Below, piece after piece: positions 22,739 through 32,500 of a DNA stretch of 64,000 bases. Under the pieces are notes generated by a model. The model ran no database searches. It was given only the letters and a program-made list of their open reading frames with translations, and was not told the origin of the DNA. Both the position numbers and the translations under genes were made by a program. How positions within the stretch are numbered: position 1 is the stretch's first letter; each line of letters begins with the position of its first letter. The stretch is taken from NCBI RefSeq assembly GCF_012940005.1, contig NZ_SPMX01000018.1:62001-126000 (forward strand), given 5' to 3'. Source of the stretch: Candidatus Accumulibacter contiguus. Lineage in GTDB: Bacteria > Pseudomonadota > Gammaproteobacteria > Burkholderiales > Rhodocyclaceae.

Positions 22739-23689
22739 ATGTCGACCACCGCTTTCCCGGTCAATCCGGAACTCACCGCCGTCGCGATCGGGTACAAGAA
22801 CCGCGACATGGATTTGATCGCTGACGCGGTATTGCCGCGCGTCCTCTCGGCGAAGAAGTTTTCCTACACCAAGTACACGGCCGCGGACGCCTACACCATC
22901 CCCTCGACTCGCGTCGGCCGTAAGTCGGCCATGACCATGGTCGATTTCGGCGGCACGATCGTCAACGACGAGTGCGTGGATTGGGGCCTCAAGTGTCCGG
23001 TTCCCAACGACGAGATCGAAGCCTTCAACGCCATGCAGAATTCCGGCGCGATCGCCTCGCCGATGGCCAAGAGCGTTTCACTGGTCACCGGTCTGGTCCT
23101 GCTGGATCGCGAGATCCGCGTCGCCAACCTCGTGACGACGCTCGGCACGTATCCGGCGGCCAACCGGGCAACGCTCTCGGGCACCTCGCAATGGAGCGAC
23201 TTCACTAACTCGAACCCGCTCGATGCCCTGCTGGTGGCGCTCGACGTGCCGCTGGTCCGGCCGAATACCGTGGTGATGGGGCAGGCGGTGTGGACCAAGA
23301 TGCGCCAGCATCCGCGCCTGATCCAGGCGGCCAATGCCTCGGCCCAGACCGGCGGCGCGATCACCCGTCAGGACCTGGCCGACCTGCTCGAAGTCAGGAA
23401 CATCCTGATCGGCGCCGGCTTCGGCAACACCGCGCTGAAGGGTCAGACGCCGAGCTATTCGCGGGTCTGGGGAAAGCACTGCGCGCTGCTCTTCATTTCG
23501 GAAGAGCAGGCCAATGCCGATCAGCCCACCTTCGGATTCACAGCGCAGTTCGGCAACCGCATCGCCTCGGACATCGCAGACCCGGATATCGGGATGCGGG
23601 GCGGCGTCATGGTGCGTGTCGGCGAGTCCGTCAAGGAAGTGATCAGCGCCAACGACGCCGGATACTTCTTTCAGAACGCAGTGGCGTAA
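22739..23689 (+). CDS. major capsid protein
   Basis: A 316-residue protein starting MSTTAFPVNPELTAVAIGYK. Features of Mu-like/HK97-fold capsid proteins are DMDLIADAVLPRVLSAKKFS, TMVDFGGTIVNDECVDWGLK near the N terminus, NTVVMGQAVWTKMRQHPRL in the middle and GMRGGVMVRVGESVKEVISA at the C terminus. A GGAG site precedes ATG 22739. It forms the capsid shell. Order protease, decoration, capsid matches Mu-like phages. Confidence 0.92.
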   Translation: MSTTAFPVNPELTAVAIGYKNRDMDLIADAVLPRVLSAKKFSYTKYTAADAYTIPSTRVGRKSAMTMVDFGGTIVNDECVDWGLKCPVPNDEIEAFNAMQNSGAIASPMAKSVSLVTGLVLLDREIRVANLVTTLGTYPAANRATLSGTSQWSDFTNSNPLDALLVALDVPLVRPNTVVMGQAVWTKMRQHPRLIQAANASAQTGGAITRQDLADLLEVRNILIGAGFGNTALKGQTPSYSRVWGKHCALLFISEEQANADQPTFGFTAQFGNRIASDIADPDIGMRGGVMVRVGESVKEVISANDAGYFFQNAVA

Positions 23690-23766
23690 GGACAAGCCGC
23701 CATTGCGGGAAGCGGGTGGGCGCGGGGAACCGCGTCCTCCTTCTACGACCAGGAATTTCCACGCTC

Positions 23767-24261
23767 ATGTATATCACCGTGTCCGACCTCATCGCGCGCT
23801 TCGGCGTCGAAGAAATCGCGCAGATATCCGACCGCACCATCCCGCGCGAGTTGACGCCGGAGATCCTGGAACTGGCCGTGACGAGCGATTCCCGTACGGG
23901 CTGGCCCGCGCGCCAGGTGGAGGCGATGACGGCGGCCCTGGCCCGGATCGATGCCGCGATCGGCGACGCTCAGTCAGCGGTCGATAGCTATCTGGCGGGC
24001 CGCTATACCACGCCCCTGGGCACCGTCCCTCAAATCATCCGACGCCTGGTCTGCGATATCGCCCGCTTTTATCTGCACGGGGATCTCGCCAGTGATCCGA
24101 TCGTCAAGGCCAACGAGGTCGCCATGGCCTTGTGTCGGGACATCTCGGCAGGCAAGATCACCCTCCCCGGCGAGTTGTCTGCCAGCCCCGGCAGCAGCAG
24201 CAGCGTCGCGGTAGTCTGCGGCAACCGACGCTGGACCCGTGAACAGCGGGGACTGGAATGA
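23767..24261 (+). CDS. DUF1320 head-tail protein (Mu gp36-like)
   Basis: A 164-residue protein starting MYITVSDLIARFGVEEIAQI. The family body includes RIDAAIGDAQSAVDSYLAGR, TTPLGTVPQIIRRLVCDIAR and FYLH, all typical of DUF1320. It is thought to act at the head-tail junction. The 77-base gap after the capsid gene has no other gene. The stop overlaps the next start by 4 bases. Confidence 0.9.
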   Translation: MYITVSDLIARFGVEEIAQISDRTIPRELTPEILELAVTSDSRTGWPARQVEAMTAALARIDAAIGDAQSAVDSYLAGRYTTPLGTVPQIIRRLVCDIARFYLHGDLASDPIVKANEVAMALCRDISAGKITLPGELSASPGSSSSVAVVCGNRRWTREQRGLE

Positions 24262-24716
24262 CGCTGATGGACATCGAGCAGGGCCTCGTCGACTGGCTGA
24301 AAGCCTCGGTACTGGCCAGTCGACTGCGGGTCATCGGTACCATGCCGACCCTCGATAATGAGCGGCTGGTCCTGCAGTTTGCCAGCGAATCGCCCGCGGT
24401 CTATGTGTCGCTGATGTCTGGGACCGTCTCTTCCCGTGGAATGAGCGAGCAGATCGTGGGACTGGCCTGTGTGACCAGCATCTCTGGAGGCCCATATACG
24501 TCGCGCCACGGTGGCGGCGGGTCCATCGGGCTGCTCGAACTGGTGGAATCCGTCCAGTCGATCGTCGACGGCGCGGTGATCGACGGGCAGGAATATGACG
24601 TCTTCCGCTGGGACATGTTCAGCAGTGACCCTTTGTATCGCAAAGGCCTCTGCGTGGCCGTGGTGCAAGCGAAAACGGCCTTCTCCCTCGAATATCCGGA
24701 AGCGGTCGGATGCTAG
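24258..24716 (+). CDS. Mu gp37/DUF1834-like protein
   Basis: A 152-residue protein starting MTLMDIEQGLVDWLKASVLA. Pattern IEQGLVDWLK followed by VGLACVTSIS and GLLELVESVQSIVDG fits the gp37 (DUF1834) tail-completion group that sits after DUF1320. It overlaps neighbours on both sides (ATGA-type), so it is translated in an operon with them. Confidence 0.7.
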   Translation: MTLMDIEQGLVDWLKASVLASRLRVIGTMPTLDNERLVLQFASESPAVYVSLMSGTVSSRGMSEQIVGLACVTSISGGPYTSRHGGGGSIGLLELVESVQSIVDGAVIDGQEYDVFRWDMFSSDPLYRKGLCVAVVQAKTAFSLEYPEAVGC

Positions 24717-25135
24717 GGCTGGAGCCCCTGCTGCGCGCGCGGTTGGCCGAGATCCCTGGGCTGACTGGCGTCTATGGCGCGCCCGACGAGGTGGAAAGTG
24801 GCTCGGCACGGAAGGTTCCCCCGTGTCTATTCGTCCGTTGGGGGGGATACCACGTCATCGAGCGGGCGCATGGCCATAAATCGGTGCGGGTGGATAGCCG
24901 CTGGCATGTCGTCCTGGTCCTCCATAACAACCTCGACCCGGCCGACGGTTCCCCCGCACGGGCGGACGCGGCCACGCTGCTCGATGCCGTACTGGCCAAG
25001 CTGCTCGGCTGGCGACCTGGGAGTGGATACGGCCCACTGGCGCTGGCCGATGAAGCCAAGCCCCCGACCTACCGCGCCGGCGTGCTGCGGTTCCCGATTG
25101 CCGTGACCTCCCAGCTCGTGGTGTCTGGCAGTTAA
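24710..25135 (+). CDS. tail terminator-like protein
   Basis: A 141-residue protein starting MLGLEPLLRARLAEIPGLTG. The layout LEPLLRARLAEIPGL, GGYHVIERAHG, then WHVVLVLHNN is that of phage tail-terminator (gpU/gp37) proteins. It would cap the tail tube and join it to the head. It overlaps the preceding gene by 7 bases. Confidence 0.65.
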   Translation: MLGLEPLLRARLAEIPGLTGVYGAPDEVESGSARKVPPCLFVRWGGYHVIERAHGHKSVRVDSRWHVVLVLHNNLDPADGSPARADAATLLDAVLAKLLGWRPGSGYGPLALADEAKPPTYRAGVLRFPIAVTSQLVVSGS

Positions 25136-25161
25136 CGCGTTTCCCACTAGGAGATTTTGAT

Positions 25162-25920
25162 ATGGCATCTCGTGCATTCCTCGGTTCCGGCGACCTCTAC
25201 ATCAATCGCATGGACCCCAACACCGGCCTGTACCTCGGCCTGGCTGGCCCGTTTGAAGTCAGCAAATTTGAAATCAAGCCCAACAGCGATCTGAAGGAAA
25301 AGGTCTCGAAGGGAAAATCCACCTACGGTCAGGTCATTGAATCGGTCGCCATCCAGAAGCCGGCCGACCTGACGGTGACGCTCTCCGAGCTGGACAAGGA
25401 CGGCGTGACGCTGGCCCTGCTCGGCACCCAGAGCGCGGTCACCCAGGGGTCCGGGACGATCACCGCCGAGTCGATTATCGCCGCGCATGGATTCTGGGTT
25501 CAACTCAGCAAAACCAATTTCGCCGTTGCCGGATTCTCGGTCACGCATACCTCGGGAACGCCGACCTACGTGCTCGGCACCGATTACCTGGTGAACTACC
25601 GGCTGGGATTGGTCAAGGTGCTGCCCACCGGCGCGATCGCCAACGGTGCGACGATCAAGGTCTCCGGAACCTACCAGGCCAGTGCCGGCACGCGCATCGC
25701 CGGCGCGACCCAGGCCCAGGTACGCGCCCGCTTCGTTCTCGACGGGATCAACTACGCCGACAGCCTGCCGTGTATCTGCACTGTATGGGAAGCGATCCTG
25801 TCGCCTGACTCCGGTTTCGACTTCGTTCCCAACGACTTTGGGGACATCCAGTTGAAAGGCCGGCTCAAGACACCCAGCGGACAGACCAGCCCGTTCCAGG
25901 TCGATTTGCTGACCTCCTGA
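25162..25920 (+). CDS. major tail tube protein
   Basis: A 252-residue protein starting MASRAFLGSGDLYINRMDPN. Early residues GLYLGLAGPFEVSKFEIK and KSTYGQVIESVAIQKPADLT fit siphovirus tail tube subunits, and a C-terminal FDFVPNDFGDIQLKGRLKT matches the final strands. A GGAG site lies 7 bases before ATG 25162. No sheath gene precedes it, which supports a non-contractile tail. Confidence 0.85.
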   Translation: MASRAFLGSGDLYINRMDPNTGLYLGLAGPFEVSKFEIKPNSDLKEKVSKGKSTYGQVIESVAIQKPADLTVTLSELDKDGVTLALLGTQSAVTQGSGTITAESIIAAHGFWVQLSKTNFAVAGFSVTHTSGTPTYVLGTDYLVNYRLGLVKVLPTGAIANGATIKVSGTYQASAGTRIAGATQAQVRARFVLDGINYADSLPCICTVWEAILSPDSGFDFVPNDFGDIQLKGRLKTPSGQTSPFQVDLLTS

Positions 25921-25943
25921 TCAGCGTGATGGATTTTTGACCC

Positions 25944-28900
25944 ATGGCGGATGACCTCCATTTTCGTGTCGACATCGCGGCTGCGGTGGCGGGCCAGGAG
26001 GACGTCAACCGCTTAGCCACTGCGATTGACCACCTGGGCACGGAAGCGACCCAGGCCGGCGCCGGGGCGAGAACGGCCGGCGCCGGCATCGATTCGGTCG
26101 GCGCGGCCGCGCAATCGGCCGGCCGGGGTGCCCAGTCCGCCGGGTCGAGTCTCGACAGCCTGGCGGACGATGTCGCGCATCTGGGCACGAACAGTCAGAC
26201 CACGGCCCGGTCGCTGGATACCGTCACTGCCGCCGAGCAACGGACCCGCAGCGGCTCCGAGCAACTGCAGGCCGCGTTCAATACGCTCGGGATTCGATCC
26301 GCTGCGAGAATCGAAGCCGACATCCTGGCCGTCCATCAGGCGCTGCAAACCCTGGCGCGCAGTACCACGACCTCGGGCGAGCAGTTCGATCGGGCATTTG
26401 CCGCGGGGCAATCCCGGATCCAGTCGCTGCGAACCGAGCTGAATGGCGTTCCGGGACCAATCGATCAGGTCTCCCGCCGCGCTGAAGGGCTATCCAGCAT
26501 GCTGGGCAGGCTCGGCGCGGTATTCTCCGGCGTCGCGCTGGCGCAGGAATTCCTCAAGGTCAATGTCGAGCTGGAGAACCTCGATCGCACGTTCACCGCA
26601 ATCAGCGGTTCGAGCAAGGCATCGGCCGACGAAATGGCCTATGTGCACGACGTTGCCGCCCAGCTCGGCTTGCCGATTACCGAGGTGGGCAAGGCCTATG
26701 CCTCGCTGTCTGCGGCGACCAAGGGGACCGCCGTCGAAGGGCAGGCCACGCGCGAGGTCTTTGAGTCCGTCGCCGGTGCGATGTCGCGAGCCGGAAAAAC
26801 CTCGGCGGAAACGCAAAACGCCCTGCTGGCGCTGTCGCAAATGGCGTCCAAAGGCGTGATTCAAATGGAGGAGCTGCGTGGCCAGCTGGGCGAGGCGCTC
26901 CCCGGCGCGCTGAACGCTACGGCCAAGGGATTCGGAATCACCACCGAGCAACTGATCAAACTGACCGAGTCGGGAAAGTTGACGGCGGAAGAGCTTTTCC
27001 CGGCGCTCAAGAAAGGCCTGGACGAGCTGTATCAGTCGGGCCAGCAGACCGAGACGCTGACGCAAAGATGGAACCACTTCAAGAATAGCGTCGCCGAGGT
27101 GTTCCAGACGATCGGCGACGCGGGCGCGGTGACCAGCTTAAAGAACGGCCTGGAAGTCCTTGAAGCCATCCTCATCGGCACATCCATCTCTCTCGTCGTC
27201 GTGGGCAAGGAGATCGGGATATTTTTCGCCGCGCTTCGAAACGGCGAGATCGGCCTTAAGGGATTCAGTGAGGCTACGAAAAAGGCGTTCGGCGAAGTCC
27301 AGGAAGAAGCCTATGACAAACTCCGCAAAGCGGCCCAACACAACCGATATTTTGTCGACTCGCTCAGTGACGCCGATCAGGCGGCGATCAAATTCAAGAT
27401 GTCGAATAAGGAAGCCGCCGCGGCCGTCGCCCAGACCGGCACTGCCGCACAGTCCGCGGCAATCGGCGTGACCAAGCTCAAAGCGGTTTATGCCGACCTC
27501 GCGGACGCCGGAGAAAAGCTCACCAAGCAGACGGTCGCCGACGCCGAGGCCAAGAAAGCCCAGACCGCGGCCTCGGTCAATCTGGCCAATGCCTTCGGGA
27601 CCGAAGTCGAAAAACTTCAGGCGCGAGTAGAAGCCAGCAAAGACAATGCCGAAGCCGACCGCCAGGTCGCCGTCCAGAAGGCCGCCGACCTATCGATGGC
27701 GCAGCGGCAGTTGGCGGCGATCGAAGCCGAGATCGGGGGGAAGGAAAAGGCCACCGAACAGCAGAAAAAGCAGATCGAAGAGCTCGAGAAGAGCATCCAG
27801 GCGCGCCAGTCCGACGCCGACAAAGCCGAGGGGCAGGCCCGCGCGTCGGCGGTGGTGGCGGCGCAGGCCCAGGCCGAGGCCGCGGCGCACGCCAACAACA
27901 GCAGCCGCGTTACCGAACTCCGGGTGGCGTACGAGGCCGCCACGCAAGCGCTCGAAACCCTGCGCGACCGCAAGTCGGCCGGCGCCGACGTCACCCGGCA
28001 ACTCGCCGATGCCGAGATCCAGGCCGGGCAGGCGAGCCGGCTCTATCGCGACGCCCTGGCCGATGTGACGCAACAGATCCAGGTTAACAACGCGGTCAAG
28101 CAAGCGCAGTCCACCCTGGCCCAGGCCGGCGTCCGCCTGGCGATCGAGCAGCAACGGACGATTCTCGACGTGGCGCGGGCGCACGGCGACGAGCGCGGCG
28201 CGATCACAGCGCTGCTGGAAATCAAACGCCTCGAAGTCCGGCTCTCCGAACTGGTCGCCGAGGCCAAAGCCGCCGAGGCCAAAGCGGCGCTGCTGGCCGT
28301 TCAGGCCAAGCGCGAGGAAGCGATCGCCTCGGGAACCCTGACCGAAGCGAAGAAAGCCGAGCTGGACGCCGCCGAAGCCGGCGCCCGCGTCAAGCAGGTG
28401 GAAGCCGAGATTGCCAGCGAGGTCGCTAGGCGCACGCGCGATCTGGCGGACGCCATGCAATTCTCGGGCAGCGCTGCGGACGGGATGGGCAACAGCCTCC
28501 GCGGCGCGACGCGGGACATGGAACAACTGGGGCAGGCCTCGGGGCTCACCGCGGACCAGATCCAGCGCCTGCGGGATCAGCAGAACCGGCCGTCGTCGCC
28601 TGGCGGCGGTGGCGGATCCAGCCCGGAGCTGACCGTCCAGCAGTTGCAGGCTTTGAATTTCACGCAGCCCCAAATCGCGGATTACTACGCGAACCGCCGG
28701 ACCTCGCAAGCCGATCAGGCGGCCGGCAACATCACCCGCTCGGTGAGTACGCAGGGCATCGACAATGACACCGTGGCGCGATCGATGGGACTGACCGGCG
28801 CCGCAGTCAAGACCTTCTCCGAGGTCTATTCCGATCTGTTTGCCGAAGAAATGGCCGCATTGAAAAACAAACTGCTGGGAGTCTCGGCGATTTCCACCGA

Positions 28901-29150
28901 GGGTTATTTAACCGAGTATGCCGGGGCGGTAGATCGGGCCAAGGCGCGCGCCAAGGAGCAGGCGGAACGTAGCGCGGCGGCCGCTTCGCCGGGCTCCGCG
29001 ATAGCTTCTTCATCGGCTGCCTCCTCGGTCCATCGCGTCGACATCAGCATCAACGGGACGACCACTCCGGTCACCACTGCCAGCCCGAATGATTCCCGTG
29101 CACTGGTCGGCGCCCTGATCTCTCTCCGGGAACGGTTCATTTCGGGATGA
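25944..29150 (+). CDS. tape measure protein
   Basis: A 1068-residue protein that sets tail length. Residues about 190-370 carry the tape-measure N-terminal domain (VELENLDRTFTAISGSSKAS, AKGFGITTEQLIKLTESGKL). The middle (about 500-850) is a long Ala/Gln/Glu/Lys-rich coiled coil. The C-terminal part is low in hydrophobics, with a Gly/Ser linker near 890. It starts only 23 bases after the tail tube gene, so no tail-assembly chaperone gene lies between them. It overlaps the next gene by 4 bases. Confidence 0.95.
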   Translation: MADDLHFRVDIAAAVAGQEDVNRLATAIDHLGTEATQAGAGARTAGAGIDSVGAAAQSAGRGAQSAGSSLDSLADDVAHLGTNSQTTARSLDTVTAAEQRTRSGSEQLQAAFNTLGIRSAARIEADILAVHQALQTLARSTTTSGEQFDRAFAAGQSRIQSLRTELNGVPGPIDQVSRRAEGLSSMLGRLGAVFSGVALAQEFLKVNVELENLDRTFTAISGSSKASADEMAYVHDVAAQLGLPITEVGKAYASLSAATKGTAVEGQATREVFESVAGAMSRAGKTSAETQNALLALSQMASKGVIQMEELRGQLGEALPGALNATAKGFGITTEQLIKLTESGKLTAEELFPALKKGLDELYQSGQQTETLTQRWNHFKNSVAEVFQTIGDAGAVTSLKNGLEVLEAILIGTSISLVVVGKEIGIFFAALRNGEIGLKGFSEATKKAFGEVQEEAYDKLRKAAQHNRYFVDSLSDADQAAIKFKMSNKEAAAAVAQTGTAAQSAAIGVTKLKAVYADLADAGEKLTKQTVADAEAKKAQTAASVNLANAFGTEVEKLQARVEASKDNAEADRQVAVQKAADLSMAQRQLAAIEAEIGGKEKATEQQKKQIEELEKSIQARQSDADKAEGQARASAVVAAQAQAEAAAHANNSSRVTELRVAYEAATQALETLRDRKSAGADVTRQLADAEIQAGQASRLYRDALADVTQQIQVNNAVKQAQSTLAQAGVRLAIEQQRTILDVARAHGDERGAITALLEIKRLEVRLSELVAEAKAAEAKAALLAVQAKREEAIASGTLTEAKKAELDAAEAGARVKQVEAEIASEVARRTRDLADAMQFSGSAADGMGNSLRGATRDMEQLGQASGLTADQIQRLRDQQNRPSSPGGGGGSSPELTVQQLQALNFTQPQIADYYANRRTSQADQAAGNITRSVSTQGIDNDTVARSMGLTGAAVKTFSEVYSDLFAEEMAALKNKLLGVSAISTEGYLTEYAGAVDRAKARAKEQAERSAAAASPGSAIASSSAASSVHRVDISINGTTTPVTTASPNDSRALVGALISLRERFISG

Positions 29151-29527
29151 GTGAGCACCTCCTCGATACCGTCTCGCTGCCGTCCGACCTGGTGTGGACC
29201 GACGAATTCACCTGGCCGACGGTGGTGCGCAGAACTGAATACGCCCTGACCGGCGCGATGATCGTCGATGTCGGGCAGCGCCTGGCGGGGCGGCCGATCA
29301 CGCTGGCCGGCGACGCCAGTACCTGGGTGCCGCGCGCCACGGTCGATGCACTGCGCGTGTTGGCCTGCGAGGTGCCGGGGCAGTTCGTTCTGGCGCTGGC
29401 CGACGGGCGCAGCTTTAACGTCACCTTCGCGGCGGATTCCGCGATTGCGGCGGCGCCGCTGTATCCGATTGCCGACCCCGGTGCGGATTTTCCCTATGTG
29501 GTCACGATCAAATTGATTGAGGTGTAA
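29147..29527 (+). CDS. tail protein downstream of tape measure
   Basis: A 126-residue protein starting MSEHLLDTVSLPSDLVWTDE. It contains EFTWPTVVRRTEYALTGAMI and ITLAGDASTWVPRATVDALR, as in distal-tail/minor tail proteins of siphophages. Position after the tape measure fits a distal-tail role. The family name is not certain. Confidence 0.65.
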   Translation: MSEHLLDTVSLPSDLVWTDEFTWPTVVRRTEYALTGAMIVDVGQRLAGRPITLAGDASTWVPRATVDALRVLACEVPGQFVLALADGRSFNVTFAADSAIAAAPLYPIADPGADFPYVVTIKLIEV

Positions 29528-29530
29528 CGC

Positions 29531-32500
29531 ATGCCCATTCTGGATGGCGATATCGTGCTGCTCAAATCGTCGGTACTCGATGATGTACCCGAGGGTGGCG
29601 GCATGGCGACCGGACTCGCGGTGGTCGACGGGGTCAGCAACAACCTGTTCCCGGACATCTCCGAACTGGACCGCACCTATGGCCGCACCTCCCTGCGCAA
29701 AGTATTTCCGGCCGTGCTGACGGATACCGTGGACGCGTACTATGGCGCGCATGTGATCGTCGCCGAGGGGCCGGCCGATCCGCGCGTGTCCGCCGCGCTT
29801 TTCACGACCCGGTCGTGGTCGGATGTGCGCACCAGCGCGCAGAACAAGCTGGAGAGCTATCTCGCGCTGGGTAGCGAATCGCGCTATGTGCTGTACAGCA
29901 ATCACCTGATCGGGCAGCGCAGTGTGCAGGTCCACTGCGCCCGGTCGGTGGCGACGCCGGGGATTGGCGACGTATTCGCCCTGGTGCAGCGCGATGCGAC
30001 CGCCAATCAGCAGTTCGTGCGCGTGACCCGCATCGTCTCGCGCGTCGTCGATCAGGTGTTCACCGATCAGTATGGCGATTATCTGCGCGATGTGATCGTG
30101 CTCGAAATCTCCGACCCGCTGCGCCTGGCGTTTACCGGCGCGCCGGTGACGCGCTATTCGTACGATTATTACAACCCGCCGACTCGCCTGCACACCACCT
30201 TCGCGGCCGATGCGACGAGCTATTACGGCGTGGCGCCGCTGGCGCAGGCGGCCAATCTTGGCGCCCTGACGCTGCGAGCCGAATCGGTGTACACGCAACT
30301 GGTGCCCTCGGCACTGTCCGAAGCACCCATCATCGACGCCCGTGGCGTGGGGGATCGGGAGCTGATCGTGCCGATCCAGAATGCGCCCTACCTCGGCTTT
30401 ACGACGACGGTGACGACGGCGCCCGGCGTGACGGCCACCCGGTACTTCGGCCGGGCGGTAAAGCGCGGGTCGGTCAGTGTGGCGATCGGCGGGGTCTCGC
30501 TGGTCGACGACGGCAACGGGAATCTGGTGGCGCAGTCCGGGTTCACCGGGACAGTTGACTATGCCAGCGGCGCCGTCAGCCTGGCGAAGAATGTGGGGAC
30601 CAGCGGCAGCGCGACCTATAGCGCCGCGCAGGCCGTGGCGATCGCCGCCGCCGGGCACACCGAGAGTACCGCCGTCAGTATCGGCAACCGTGGATACAAC
30701 TACGTCAAAAGCCTCTCGCCAGCGCCGGCGCCGGGATCGGTCTCGGTCGATTACCTGGCGCTCGGCAAGTGGTATCGGCTGGTCGACGACGGCGCGGGCG
30801 GACTGACGGGCGATGATGGCGTCGGGTCGGGCCAGGTCAACTACGCGACCGGTTCGCTGGTCGTGACCCTGGGCGCACTGCCCGATGTCAATACGCAGAT
30901 CCTGTTTGCCTGGGGTACGACCGCGCATTACCGTGCGCAGATCGGTTCGGAAGTGTTCGCGGTACCGGCGATCGAATGCAGTCTGCCGGGCGGCGCGGTC
31001 GAACCGGGATCGGTGTCGATTACCTACCAGTCCGGCGGCATCGGGCATTTGTACGTGGTCTCTGATAACGGGGCCGCCGGATTTCTGGGCGGGGTCGCTG
31101 GCTGGATCGATTACGCCAACGGCCTGGCCGTGATCCTGCCGCCCACGCTCCCGGACGGGGATTCTGATCTGCTGATCGAGTATCGCCAAGGCGGGATCGT
31201 GACGGAGCTGCATCCGGCCGGCGGCGCCTCGTCGAACTTCAGTTTGAGCCATGCGGTACTGCCCAAAAGCCTTTCTCTCAGCTTTCAGGATGACCGGAAG
31301 ACAGAGCACATCGTAATCGACGATGGCCTGGGCGGTCTGCATTTGCTGCGCGCTGTGCCCAGGGTCACTGCGGACCGGACCTGGACCGAGGAGGACGGGG
31401 TCAGCGCCAGCAATTCGTCGTCGATCAATTCCTTGACCGGTATCAGCGGGTCGATCAACTACACGACCGGGGCGATTGCCTTGGGTGTGATGGTGACAAT
31501 GCTCGACACCTCGCAGTCGCGCACGCTCACCGGCTCCGGCGAAGATACCACCGAACAACGGACCTGGGTCGAGACCTTCGCGAGTGCGGTGGCGACCGGG
31601 GTGATCACCGCCCGTTATCGTCCGGCGACGGACAGCGCCGGGGGGCTGCTCTCGGTGTCGCAGCCCATTGGCCCCTTGCAGATCGATCTGCTGCCGACCA
31701 TCTCCAATACGCTGGTACCGGGCAGCCTGAAATTCACCCTCGGCGGCCGGGAGTACATCGACCGCTCCGGCCTGTTGCTCTACGGTGTGTCGACGACGAC
31801 CAACGCCGGGACAGTGGCCGGGGCGGTCGACTATCGCACCGGCCGGGTGACGATCACCGATTACGCCGGCGGCGCCGGCAATCCCGCGGTGTCCGTGGTC
31901 TGCCTGACGCGCAAGGGATTCTGGGATGACTGGCAGTTCCGCTTCCGGGTATCGGGGGCGCCGCTGCAGCCCGCGAGCCTGGCCATCCGGGTCGTGCGCG
32001 CGTCGGATAGCGTGCAGATCAGCGCCAGCAGCGACCTCACGGGGGCGATCGAGACGGGCGCGATCGAGGGGAATGTCGATGTGCAATTCGGCATCGTGAC
32101 CTTGTCTTTCGGCGCCTGGGTGGCGGACGCCGGGCTATCGCCCGCGGAGAAAAATGAGTGGTGGTATTCGACCGATCGGCTGGTGTCCGGACAGATTTTC
32201 CGGCCGTTACTGGTGATGCCGGAAACTTTGCTGTTCAACGCGGTCGCGGTCTCCAATCTGCCGCTGTCGGCCGAGGTGCTGGGGCTCGATCCGGTACGCC
32301 TGCCGGTCGATGGGCGCGTGCCGGTGCTGCGCAAGGGGGATGTGCTTGTCGTCCATCACACCGCGACGACGGCCCCGGCAACAGTCAGCAACAGTCAGAC
32401 GGTTTCGCTCGGGCGCGTGCGGGTCGCGCGCGTGCGGGTGGTGGGAGCAGACGGCGAGACGATCCCCACCGGTTATAGCCATGATCTGGACGCCGGAACG

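Noticed and set aside
28904-32086. A 1060-residue minus-strand open frame opposite the tape measure and large tail genes
   Set aside because: It is the mirror of GC-rich plus-strand coding sequence, is rich in Arg/His/Gly, shows no domain, and has no plausible start; the plus-strand genes have family motifs.
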